In this document: positions 52,329 through 60,198 of the stretch, piece after piece
Numbering within the stretch: position 1 is the first letter of the stretch
Layout: the number at the start of each line of letters is the position of its first letter
Source of the DNA: JACVRW01 sp963825345
Lineage (GTDB): Bacteria > Actinomycetota > Thermoleophilia > Solirubrobacterales > Thermoleophilaceae
Assembly (NCBI GenBank): GCA_963825345.1
Contig: CAWGSQ010000011.1
Span: 186,001 to 250,000 of the forward strand
Direction: 5' to 3'
DNA: 64,000 nucleotides
Position numbers and translations under genes: made by a program
Notes under the pieces: generated by a model
Told to the model about the DNA's origin: nothing
Seen by the model: only the letters and a program-made list of their open reading frames with translations
Databases searched by the model: none

Positions 52329-54212
52329 CTATCCCATGCCGGGCCAGCGCCCGGGCAGGACGTACCGGTGGATCACCCACAGGAGCGCGAGCAGGCCCCC
52401 TGCCGCAAGCAGTGCGGCCCACACCGGCACGGGCTTTGGATGTGCCGCGCCGCTCTCGGGGGCCGCTGCCGCGAGCGCGGATGTGCTCTCCGGGTCTGTC
52501 GCGTCGGGCCCGGTCTCGGCGGTCGGGTCGCCCACGGCTCCCGCGGCGGCACCGCCCGCTGCCGCGGAGCCAGCGCCGCCCGCCGCTGCCGCGCCGCCGC
52601 CCTTGCCCTGCTTCGCGTCGGCCTTGCCGCCGCCTCCCTTAGCCGCCGCTCCCCCGCCGTCGCCGGAGGCCGCCTTCGCGCGCGCTCGCTTGCTCCTCGG
52701 CACGGCCGCGATCGGGAGCGGCTCGCCCCTCAGCGCCATCAGCGCCTGGGCGGTCACCCAGACTGGGGTCTGGGCGCTCGTGGACGAATACGCCACGCTG
52801 CCGTCGCTTCGCTGGAGGCGGACGAGGTACGCCCGCGCGCGGGAGATCGTGGCGCCTCCGGCTCCCGCGGCGACCAGCCCCTGGACCGCGTACGAGGTCG
52901 ACTGCGAATTGGAGTCGCGTCCCTTGAACTGCCCGTAGCCGCCGTCGCCGTTCTGGTTCGCCCGCAGCCAGTCCACGGCCCGCTGGGCGGCTCTCCCGTG
53001 AGCTCGGCCGACGGTGGCGAGCGCCTGGAGCGCTGCGCCGGTCATGTCCGAATCGCTCGACGAGGCACGCGCCACGCCGAAGCCGCCGTCGCCGTTCTGC
53101 GATGCGACGAGCCAGCTGACCGTCTTCGAGCCGGCGGATGCCCCGGAGGCGCGCAGCGCCATGATCCCGAACGCCGTGTAGCTCACGAAGTTGGAGATGG
53201 ACCCGTCACTGCGACGGCGCTTCTCGATCTCGGCCAGCAGGTTGCGTCCGCCGAAGTCGCGCGGGTTCATGCCCGCCGTCCGCACGAGTAGGACGGTCCG
53301 CTCGATCTCCCCGATGTCGCCGAGCGAGGCGCTTCCGCGCATCACGTATGCCGCGACCGAGCGTCCGCCGCTGCGCCTCACGTCGCGCGGGTTGCGGTCC
53401 GCCGAACCGAGCCCGAGACCGGCCCAGCCTGTGTAGAGCGGGCTCGAGCCCTGCTTCGGAGCCGCGCCGAAACCGCCGTCCTTGTTCTGTGCACGCAGGA
53501 GGTAGCTCTCGGCGCGCTCGGCCGGCGTGGCAGCGGCGGCCATGGCCGGCAGCACGAGCACGAGCGCGAGGACCATGGCACTCGCCACGATCGGCGCGGG
53601 CGAGCGCTCCCAGCGCACCTCGAGCCGGCGGCGGTAGCGGGCAAGCGCACGCAGGAAGGCAGGGCCGAGCAGGAGGCAGAACACCACGTTGCCGATCGCG
53701 TGAGCGAGGTTGTACGGCAGCGACGTCCCCGAGATCGCGGTGTAGGTGTCGAGATCCTGGCGCGCCGCGAAGGTCCATTGGTAGATGTCCATCCAGGCAC
53801 CAAATAGCAGACCGGCCACCCCGCACACGGCAGCAAGCACGAATCGGTTCGGCTCGCGACCGCGAAGCATCCGGGCGAGTGCCGCGCCGCCAACGCCCAC
53901 GGCTCCCCACCCCGCCATCTGCCAGACGGTCCATGGTCCCTGGGAGAGAAAGATGTTCGAGACGATCGCGGTCACGGCGCCCACCGCGAAGCCCGGCACC
54001 GCGCCGAGCGCGTAGCCGGCGAAGAGCACGATGTCGGTGGTCGGCTTCACGTTGGGGAAGGCTGCGAAGGCGAGCCGGCCGACCACCGCCAGCGCAGCGA
54101 GCGCCGCCACCACCGCCAGCACCCGCGCGGGCGGCTTCTCGCGCTCGTACCAAGCGAACCCGGCGGCGAGCGCCACGCCGAGCAGCAGCAGTGAGGACGC
54201 CTGCCAGCTCAT
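52329..54212 (-). CDS. ECF S-component fused to an alpha/alpha-barrel domain
   Basis: 627 residues. Residues 1-210 form an ECF transporter S-component with about six helices, including VKPTTDIVLFAGYALGAVPG and WTVWQMAGWGAVGVGGA, a type associated with cobalamin (CbrT-like). After a membrane helix (about 213-233) come six hairpin repeats of prenyltransferase/terpene-cyclase type (about 238-500), e.g. AESYLLRAQNKDGGFG, WLVASQNGDGGFG and WLRANQNGDGGYG, predicted to make an alpha6/alpha6 barrel outside the membrane. A Gly/Ala linker and a C-terminal helix (about 598-615) finish it. The barrel lacks the DxDD of terpene cyclases and matches the transcobalamin N-domain fold. The ATG overlaps ecfA2 (ATGA). 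Confidence 0.85.
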   Translation of the reverse strand: MSWQASSLLLLGVALAAGFAWYEREKPPARVLAVVAALAALAVVGRLAFAAFPNVKPTTDIVLFAGYALGAVPGFAVGAVTAIVSNIFLSQGPWTVWQMAGWGAVGVGGAALARMLRGREPNRFVLAAVCGVAGLLFGAWMDIYQWTFAARQDLDTYTAISGTSLPYNLAHAIGNVVFCLLLGPAFLRALARYRRRLEVRWERSPAPIVASAMVLALVLVLPAMAAAATPAERAESYLLRAQNKDGGFGAAPKQGSSPLYTGWAGLGLGSADRNPRDVRRSGGRSVAAYVMRGSASLGDIGEIERTVLLVRTAGMNPRDFGGRNLLAEIEKRRRSDGSISNFVSYTAFGIMALRASGASAGSKTVSWLVASQNGDGGFGVARASSSDSDMTGAALQALATVGRAHGRAAQRAVDWLRANQNGDGGYGQFKGRDSNSQSTSYAVQGLVAAGAGGATISRARAYLVRLQRSDGSVAYSSTSAQTPVWVTAQALMALRGEPLPIAAVPRSKRARAKAASGDGGGAAAKGGGGKADAKQGKGGGAAAAGGAGSAAAGGAAAGAVGDPTAETGPDATDPESTSALAAAAPESGAAHPKPVPVWAALLAAGGLLALLWVIHRYVLPGRWPGMG

Positions 54213-55015
54213 GGCGCGACCTCGGCGCCGAGCGCGCTCCGCGACGCGTCCTCGGCGGCGGCCTCGCGCAGCACGCGCGCCCCGTCATCCGGCAGCAGGG
54301 CGGCGCCGCCCGTAACTCGCGCCACCTCGGTCGAGAAGTGGCGGCCGCCCGCGAGCACCTCGTGCGGGGAGCCGTCCGCGATCACCACACCCTGGCCGAG
54401 CAGGACAATGCGGTCGGCGAGCGACGCGGCGAACTCGGTGTCGTGCGTGGCCACCATCACAGCGGCTCCCCCCTCGGCGAGCTCGTCCGTGCGCGCGGCG
54501 AGCTCATCCTTGTGGATGCGGTCCATCCCGCGCGTGGGTTCGTCGAGGAGCACCACCGACGCGGGCTCCCCGGCCAGCACCACCTCGAGCGCAAGGCGCT
54601 GGCGCTCGCCGCCCGAGAGGTCGCGGGGATTGGCCGCCTCGCGTCCGGCCAGGCCGGCGCCCGCCACGCCCGCCACGCCGGCATCCTCCACCGCGTGGTC
54701 GTGCACCAGGTAGTCGCCAGGGTTCTGGAGCAGCAGGGCGACCTCGCCGGCGCGCTCCACGCGCCCGCGGGTGGGCTCGGCGAGGCCCTTCGCGAGCCGC
54801 AGCATGGTGCTCTTCCCGGCGCCGTTGCGGCCCATGAGCGCCACGCGCTCACCCGGATGAAGCTCGAGGCTGATGCCGCGCAGGATGGCGGGCCCGTCCT
54901 CTAGTTCAAACCAGACGTCCTTCAGTGCCAGCGCGGGTTGAGGGCCGCTTTTGCGGTGAAGGAAGCGGCGGCGCCCGCGCCGCGGAGCTCCACTTGATCG
55001 CACTTGTGCATGCAT
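54209..55015 (-). CDS. ECF transporter ATPase, second subunit (EcfA2-like)
   Basis: 268-residue ABC ATPase. Walker A MGRNGAGKST, Q-loop LLLQNPGDYL, signature LSGGERQRLAL, Walker B VVLLDEPTRGMD and the switch His in ATHDTEF. The ABC core starts at about residue 28 (ALALKDVWFEL). ATG 55015 follows the ecfA1 stop by one base (TGAcATG), and both codons lie in or next to the loop of a perfect 16-bp hairpin. In-frame starts further upstream exist inside ecfA1. Pairs with EcfA1 to power the S-component. Confidence 0.9.
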   Translation of the reverse strand: MHAQVRSSGAPRRGRRRFLHRKSGPQPALALKDVWFELEDGPAILRGISLELHPGERVALMGRNGAGKSTMLRLAKGLAEPTRGRVERAGEVALLLQNPGDYLVHDHAVEDAGVAGVAGAGLAGREAANPRDLSGGERQRLALEVVLAGEPASVVLLDEPTRGMDRIHKDELAARTDELAEGGAAVMVATHDTEFAASLADRIVLLGQGVVIADGSPHEVLAGGRHFSTEVARVTGGAALLPDDGARVLREAAAEDASRSALGAEVAP

Positions 55016-55033
55016 GTCATGCACAAGTGCGAT
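54997..55033 (-). repeat. Perfect 16-bp inverted repeat over the ecfA1-ecfA2 junction
   Basis: Arms ATCGCACTTGTGCATG (54997-55012) and CATGCACAAGTGCGAT (55018-55033) are perfectly complementary around the 5 bases CATGT. In the mRNA the ecfA1 stop and the ecfA2 ATG sit at the tip of this hairpin. This would hide or position the second start and could tie ecfA2 translation to ribosomes finishing ecfA1. No T-run follows, so a terminator is unlikely. Confidence 0.85.
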
Positions 55034-55880
55034 GGAGTCGTCGGCCGGGGCGGTTTCGGAGGTGCGCAGCGTGGCGTGCGCTTCCTTCACTGATGCCGGT
55101 AACGGCCTGAGCCCGGCCATGCGAAAAGAGCCGAGCGCCCGGCGTTGCGAGCGCCGGCGCCTCGTCAACCGCCCACTCCAGGAAGGCGCGCGGCGCCGCA
55201 TCGCACGCCACCGCCCCGTCCACCATCGCGATCACGCGGTCGGCGGCCGGCAGGCAGCGCTCGAGCCGGTGCTCGGCCACCACCACCGCGGTGCCCCAGT
55301 CCTCGTTCAGGCGCCGCAGCTGCAATACGAGCTCGTCGCCGGCCACGGGGTCGAGCTGCGAGGTCGGCTCGTCGAGCACCAGCAGCGAGGGGTCGTGCAC
55401 CATCGCGGCGGCGATCGCCACGCGCTGGAGCTCGCCGCCGGAGAGCGTGTCTGTGCGGCGGTCGAGGAGGTGCGCCACGCCGAGGCCGAGCGCCGTCTCC
55501 TCCACGGCGCGGGCCACCGACGCGGCCGGTTCGCCGCGGTGCTCGAGCGGCAGCTCCAGCTCCGCGCGTACGCCGCCCATCACTATCTGCGTCTCCGGCT
55601 CCTGGAAGACGGTGCCGCATACCGCGGCCAGCTCGCCCGGCCCGTGGTCGCGCACGTCGAGGCCGCCCACGCTCAGCTCGCCGGTGGCCTCGCCTCCGTG
55701 GAAGTGCGGAACGAGGCCGCAGAGCGCGCGGAGCAGCGTCGACTTGCCGGAGCCCGACACTCCCGCGAGCACCGTGAACGTGCCCGGCTCGAGCTCGAGC
55801 GTCAGTTCGCGCAGCGACGGCCTGGTGGCCTCCGGATAGCGGTAGCCGAAGCGCTCGGCCACCACCAGCGGCTCAGGCAT
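55017..55880 (-). CDS. ECF transporter ATPase, first subunit (EcfA1-like)
   Basis: 287-residue ABC ATPase starting MPEPLVVAERFGYRYPEATR. Walker A GVSGSGKST, Q-loop VFQEPETQIV, signature LSGGELQRVAI, Walker B LLVLDEPTSQLD and switch His in VAEHRLERCL; VAEHR is typical of ECF and cobalt-type ATPases. ATG 55880 overlaps ecfT by 8 bases. The C-terminal 45 residues (from about 240) are Arg-rich and unlike the family; they include the 5' arm of the inverted repeat. Confidence 0.9.
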   Translation of the reverse strand: MPEPLVVAERFGYRYPEATRPSLRELTLELEPGTFTVLAGVSGSGKSTLLRALCGLVPHFHGGEATGELSVGGLDVRDHGPGELAAVCGTVFQEPETQIVMGGVRAELELPLEHRGEPAASVARAVEETALGLGVAHLLDRRTDTLSGGELQRVAIAAAMVHDPSLLVLDEPTSQLDPVAGDELVLQLRRLNEDWGTAVVVAEHRLERCLPAADRVIAMVDGAVACDAAPRAFLEWAVDEAPALATPGARLFSHGRAQAVTGISEGSARHAAHLRNRPGRRLHRTCA

Positions 55881-56755
55881 GGGCCACCCCCATCCGCGCG
55901 GCACGCCCGGCGAACGGCGCCAGGGCGAGCAGCAGAACGCCGGCGCTCAGGGCGACCTCGGGCGGCCCGGTCTCGATCTGAAGCGTGGGGTACGGCTCCA
56001 CCGTGCCGACCCCGGCGATCGCTCCCGCAACCGCGGCCACCGCGATCACGGCGGCGGCGGCGCCCACGCGCCAGTCGTGGCGCGACCACACCTGGCGGCG
56101 GCGCTCCGTGTGCCCGCCGAGCGAGTAGCCGCGCACCTCGAGCGCGGCCGCCACGTCCACCGCGCGGTCAAGCGCCCCGGACAGCGCAGCCCGCGCCACG
56201 GTGAGCCGGCCCGGCGGGTGCGGGCGGCAGCGCGCGGCGTCGCCCATGCGGGTGGCGTCGCGGGCGAGCACGGGCACGAGGCGCGTGGCGAGCGTCGCGG
56301 TGAGGGCCGAGCGGTAGGACACGCGCCGGAACATCCGCAGCAGCTGGTCCGGGTCCACCGCGGCGGACAGCAGTCCGAACGCCGAGACGATCACGATCAC
56401 GCGCATGCCGTTGAGGGCGCCGGCGACCGTTGCCTCGAGGGTGATGTCGATTCGCCTGCCGAGGACCTCGCCGCCGCGGAACAGCAGGGTGTCCCCCTCT
56501 GGGTACACGAGCGGGTTGATCAGCGTGATCAGCAGCGCGAACGGCAATGGCGAAGCGCAGCGAGCGCCCGATCTCCCGCCCCACGCCCGCGGCGATCCCG
56601 GCGAACACGATCGCCGCCAGCGCTGCCGCGAGCACGAGCGGGTGCAGGAACAGCGCGCCGGTGAGCGCGAGCGCACCGCAGTAGGCCGCGCCGACGCCTG
56701 CACGGGCGGTGTGGAGAACGCTCGGGCGGCTGCGGTAGACGGGGATCAGGCTCAT
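55873..56755 (-). CDS. ECF transporter transmembrane subunit EcfT (frame break)
   Basis: About 293 residues after removing one base. The first frame covers MSLIPVYRSRPSVLH and two helices (AYCGALALTGALFLHPLVLA). After a break near 56543-56549 the second frame continues FALLITLINPLVYPEGDTLL and the remaining helices. The coupling-helix motif ALEVRGYSL (EcfT A-x-x-x-R-G) is present. EcfT links the two ATPases to the S-component. Its ATG overlaps the stop of the DUF4430 lipoprotein gene (ATGA). Confidence 0.87.
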
Positions 56756-57696
56756 CGACCCACCAGGGGAAGCTTTTCAACCCGGTCGCCGTTCACGGCC
56801 ACGGCGAAGGCGTTGCGCAGCTTGCGCTCGTCGAGCGCGCGCACGCCGGCCTTGAGACCCACGTCGTCGAGAGCCGTGACGATCCAGACGAGCTCGTCAG
56901 CCCGCGGCTGTAGGGCGAGCACGAGTCCAACGCCGTCACCGCGCCTGACGCGCCGAGCGGTCCTGCCCTCCTCGTCCAGCAGCTCGAGCGTGTCTCCGTC
57001 ACGCGTGAAGCGGGCGAACACGCCGCTGGCCTCGGGCCCGTCCTCCAGGTTCGAGGCGCCGCGCACGATGCGGGCTCGCGGCCAGCGCGCCACCACCAGG
57101 CGCGTCACGGCCTCGGTGCCGGGTGCGCCGAGCGAGGACCCCGACGTGGACACGCCCACGTGGTTGAGGCGATCGCGCGCGGCCGAGCAGGCGGGCGAGC
57201 TCACCTCCTCGCACTCCACGCGAACCGGCCGCCGCTTGCCCTCGAGCCCGTTGGCGAACGGCTCCGGAAACGCGCCGACGATCGCGGGGATGCGCATGGC
57301 GGCGCTCCAGTCGCGGTGGTCCCACTGGATGCGGTCGCCGGGGAGCACCTCCCACTCGGAGGCGCCCTTGTCGGCCTCGAGCCCGTTCACCCAGAAGAAC
57401 CAGTCCACCTGGCCGCCCGCGCCCTGTCCCTCGATGCCGTCTATCGACTGCACGAAGCGCCCGCCGAAGCGCGTCGTCACCTTGAAGTCCGAGCGGAGCA
57501 TGCGCATCACGGTGTCGCTCTCGCGGACGCTGTCGAGCGTCGTCGAGCCAAGCTCCCGGTGGCCGAAGTCGCGGGTAACCCGCAGGGTCGCGCCGCCGCC
57601 CGGGCGCTCGCTCCCCTCCCCGAAGCCGCAACCCGCGGCCGCCGGCGCGATGCCCGCGACCAGCACGGCTGCAAGTACGGCGACGGCACGGCTCAC
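56752..57696 (-). CDS. DUF4430 lipoprotein (transcobalamin-like beta domain)
   Basis: 314 residues from GTG 57696. It has a lipoprotein signal with lipobox PAAAGC (Cys near 23). The DUF4430 domain (about 37-135) shows LRVTRDFGHRELGSTTL and the hallmark VDWFFWVNGLEADKGA then EVLPGDRIQWDHRDW. A second alpha/beta region (about 155-310) has no clear family. DUF4430 is the fold of the C-terminal domain of transcobalamin and intrinsic factor, so it may capture cobalamin at the cell surface. Its stop overlaps the ecfT start, and its start overlaps the gene before. Confidence 0.82.
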   Translation of the reverse strand: MSRAVAVLAAVLVAGIAPAAAGCGFGEGSERPGGGATLRVTRDFGHRELGSTTLDSVRESDTVMRMLRSDFKVTTRFGGRFVQSIDGIEGQGAGGQVDWFFWVNGLEADKGASEWEVLPGDRIQWDHRDWSAAMRIPAIVGAFPEPFANGLEGKRRPVRVECEEVSSPACSAARDRLNHVGVSTSGSSLGAPGTEAVTRLVVARWPRARIVRGASNLEDGPEASGVFARFTRDGDTLELLDEEGRTARRVRRGDGVGLVLALQPRADELVWIVTALDDVGLKAGVRALDERKLRNAFAVAVNGDRVEKLPLVGR

Positions 57697-58397
57697 GGCA
57701 CCTCGACCCGCTCGCTGAACGACCGCACGAGACCATCCTTGCGCGCGACGAGCCGGTGTGTCCCGGACACAAGCGCGAGCTGGACGCGCCCGTCCGCGCC
57801 CGTCAGGCCGGTCACTCCACCGGCGCTGACGCTGGCGCCCTCCACGGGCACGCCGTCACCCGCGTCGTCGTAGCCGCGGACGGTGGCCACAACGCCGCCT
57901 GCCGTCGAGCTCGTCTTCACCCCGAGCGTGCGCTGGCAATCGCCCGCGCGCAGGCAGTAGAACCAGGTCACGCGCTGTCCGGCGCGAAGCCGCCCGCGAC
58001 CGAAGGGCCCGCCCGTGTCACCCGCACCGGCGGTGGCGGCACGGTGGCCGACCTTGTAGACCCAGCCGCGCTGGCCCCGGTTGCGGTCGGTGCGGATCCC
58101 CGTCACGAGCAGGCCGGCCGAATCGCTCGGCCGTGTCGAGCACCTGCCGAAGTCGCGCAGCCGTAACGTGCCGGGCCTGCTCCGCACGAGCGCCGCCAGC
58201 GCGGTGCCGCCGCCCGCGGTGCATCGACGCGCGCGCACCCTCACGGTCGTGGTCCCCGTGCCGGTCATCTTCTGCAGTGCCTGGCCGTCCCGGAACACCA
58301 CGAGCTGCTGGACCTTCGGAGCGGCCGCGACGGCGGCCGGCGGCGAGGCCAGAGCCATCGCCACCAGCCCGCCGAGGATCAAGCCGGACGCCCTCAT
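57693..58397 (-). CDS. Exported DUF4430-like protein, second copy
   Basis: 234 residues from ATG 58397 overlapping the upstream stop (ATGA). A signal peptide (1-26, ending AAVAAAP) is followed by a DUF4430-like region: VVFRDGQALQKMTGTGTTTV, the conserved GWVYKVGHRAATAGAG and LRAGQRVTWFYC. A small carboxypeptidase-regulatory-like beta domain (about 165-234, VEGASVSAGGVTGLTGADGR) ends it. Four cysteines are present. Probably a secreted or cell-wall binding module of the B12 operon. Confidence 0.78.
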   Translation of the reverse strand: MRASGLILGGLVAMALASPPAAVAAAPKVQQLVVFRDGQALQKMTGTGTTTVRVRARRCTAGGGTALAALVRSRPGTLRLRDFGRCSTRPSDSAGLLVTGIRTDRNRGQRGWVYKVGHRAATAGAGDTGGPFGRGRLRAGQRVTWFYCLRAGDCQRTLGVKTSSTAGGVVATVRGYDDAGDGVPVEGASVSAGGVTGLTGADGRVQLALVSGTHRLVARKDGLVRSFSERVEVP

Positions 58398-59821
58398 GGC
58401 GACGGCGCCACCGCGTCGAGCTCCACCGGGCCACCGCCCAGCGACCGCAGGCGCAGGGCGTGCGAGCCGGGCTTCAGCTTCCGGCTCACCCAGAGAACGC
58501 TGCGGTGCGCAGTCCGGCCGCGCACGCGTAGCGTCCGGCTCGTGCCGTCCAGCGTCACGCGCAACCTGCCGCCCTTGGCGAGCTTGCGTGCGATCAGCGC
58601 CACCCGCGTGCCGCGGAAGCGCATGCGCCCCGTCGCGCCGGGCCGCGCCGCGCGCACCACCGTACGACCCCACGCGTTCGCCGCGCGCGTGCGCTTCCAG
58701 CCTCGCGAGAGGTGCAGGATGCCGCGATCGCGGTCGTCCACGGGGATCAGAACCGGGTCGGTCACGGTGGTCGCCGAGTTCAGCGCACGGTCGGTCGCCG
58801 TGATCCGGAACCGGTAGGCGTCACCGGACTCGCCGCGGAAGTGCAGCGCATTGGTGGATACCTTGTCGCGAAGCGTCCTCCACTCGGGCTCGGCCTGGCT
58901 TGCACCGGCGCCGTCGGCCGCCTCGCTCACCTCGACGCTGTAGTGCGCCACGCCGCTGCCCGCTCCGTCCTGGGCGCCCCACGACACGAGGATCGTGCGC
59001 GAGCGTCCGTCCCGGCTCGCGAGCCGCCGCCCGGGCAACGCGGCATCCGATGCACCGAAGCCAGACTCGATGACCGGCGGGGTGCTGTCGCTCGAGGTGC
59101 ACGGCGCAGCACCCGGCGGATCGACGCAGAGAACAACGCTGTTGGATCGGATCGTGTTCGGCTTCTCGGCCTTGAGGCGGTAGATGCCCTCGTTGGGGAA
59201 AACGAGCGTGGCCCGACCGTCCGGGCCGGTCGTCGCGCCGCCGAGTGTCGCGCCGTCCTGGGGGTCGCCGTTCGATCCGTCGGTCACCTGCACCTGAACC
59301 GGCTGGCCCGTCACCGCGGAGTCCGGGCCGGTGAGCTTCAGCGGGACGCTCACCGAGAACGGGATGCCTGCCCAGAGCACGTCCTGCCCAGCGAGCACCC
59401 GCTTCTGGCACCCGCCCTTGTCTGAGAACCCGTGGTTGATCCAGAGCGACCAGTACTCGCTGTTCGGATCGATCTGCTCGTCTGCCACCCGCTCGAGGAA
59501 GTAGTCGTCGATCCCGAAGTTGCCGTAGGGACCGTCGATGGTGAAGCCGGCAAGCTTCGCCGCGTCGTCGAGAGCGGCGGTGGCCGTCGGGCCGGGCTCC
59601 GGCTCGGCTGCGCCGTTGGTCCCGTCGCACTTGTGCGTGCCGGCGGTCTGAGTGGTCACGTCGTGACCGTCCGTCGTGACGGGTCCGTCAAAGACGGTCT
59701 TGTTCGGCCCCTCCACGCGGAGGTTCACGGTCACAGGGACCGCGTGCGCGGCGGGAGCCGCGACGAGCGCGGCGAGAAGCAGCGCTAGCAAGAGCGCTGT
59801 ACGGCGGAGGCGATAGGTCAT
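58394..59821 (-). CDS. Exported multidomain DUF4430 protein, first gene of B12 operon
   Basis: 475 residues from ATG 59821 with GGAAGGGG upstream. Signal peptide 1-27 (PAAHA). A DUF4430 domain (about 28-165) has VTVNLRVEGPNKTVFDGPVT and the typical YWSLWINHGFSDKGGCQKRV with GQDVLWAG. An Ig-like domain (about 168-240), a fibronectin-III-like domain (about 250-350) and a C-terminal beta domain (about 365-475, GGRLRVTLDGTSRTLRV) follow. No membrane anchor after the signal. Sits directly behind the cobalamin riboswitch, which predicts expression when B12 is scarce. Confidence 0.82.
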   Translation of the reverse strand: MTYRLRRTALLLALLLAALVAAPAAHAVPVTVNLRVEGPNKTVFDGPVTTDGHDVTTQTAGTHKCDGTNGAAEPEPGPTATAALDDAAKLAGFTIDGPYGNFGIDDYFLERVADEQIDPNSEYWSLWINHGFSDKGGCQKRVLAGQDVLWAGIPFSVSVPLKLTGPDSAVTGQPVQVQVTDGSNGDPQDGATLGGATTGPDGRATLVFPNEGIYRLKAEKPNTIRSNSVVLCVDPPGAAPCTSSDSTPPVIESGFGASDAALPGRRLASRDGRSRTILVSWGAQDGAGSGVAHYSVEVSEAADGAGASQAEPEWRTLRDKVSTNALHFRGESGDAYRFRITATDRALNSATTVTDPVLIPVDDRDRGILHLSRGWKRTRAANAWGRTVVRAARPGATGRMRFRGTRVALIARKLAKGGRLRVTLDGTSRTLRVRGRTAHRSVLWVSRKLKPGSHALRLRSLGGGPVELDAVAPSP

Positions 59822-59861
59822 GGAGCCACCCCTTCCTCGAGGGTCATGTGGGCTTGCGGCC

Positions 59862-60030
59862 GGAGTGAGGTCTCCTGACTTCGAGCTCCGCGCCGCGCCT
59901 TCCCGGAGAGCCGTCGGCTCCCCAGTGGCTACATGCGACGCATCAGCGCCCGTTCACAGTGGCGGGACCGTGCGGGATTCACACCCGACTTCCCTCGACC
60001 ACCGACCGTTGAACGCGAGCAGCATACCCC
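59862..60030 (-). ncRNA. Cobalamin (AdoCbl) riboswitch
   Basis: Minus-strand leader of the DUF4430/ECF operon. In order it contains AAGTCGGGTGTGAATCCCGC, ACGGTCCCGCCACTGTGA, GCCACTGGGGAGCC, GGGAAGGCGCGG and the B12 box AGTCAGGAGACC (59880-59869). These are the conserved blocks of the class I cobalamin riboswitch in the correct order and spacing. The B12 box ends about 50 bases before the ATG. A CCTCGAGG palindrome and the ribosome site follow, so control is probably at translation initiation. Established target class: B12 uptake and synthesis genes. Confidence 0.96.
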
Positions 60031-60076
60031 ACCCCCGCAAGCCTCCCAGCGGCCGCTAGAATCGCTCGCCGCACTC

Positions 60077-60149
60077 GCCGCCATCGTCTAGGGGACTAGG
60101 ACGCCGCCCTCTCACGGCGGAAACCGGGGTTCGAATCCCCGTGGCGGTA
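60077..60149 (+). tRNA. tRNA-Glu (anticodon CTC)
   Basis: 73 bases fold as a cloverleaf: acceptor GCCGCCA with TGGCGGT (first pair G-U), D arm GTCT...AGGAC, anticodon stem CCGCC/GGCGG with loop CTCTCAC (anticodon CTC, reading GAG), and T arm CGGGG-TTCGAAT-CCCCG. Discriminator A; CCA is not encoded. No integrase or repeated 3' end nearby, so no sign that it serves as an attachment site here. Confidence 0.97.
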
Positions 60150-60198
60150 CTGCCGAAGTTCGCTTGACTGAGCGCGTTCCCCGGGCGGGGGCGCCGTG

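Noticed and set aside
54997..55033. Palindrome at the ecfA junction as the ends of an insertion sequence
   Set aside because: Only 5 bases separate the arms; there is no transposase and no target duplication.
60077..60198. tRNA-Glu as integration site of a genomic island
   Set aside because: No integrase, direct repeat of the tRNA 3' end, or composition change was seen next to it.
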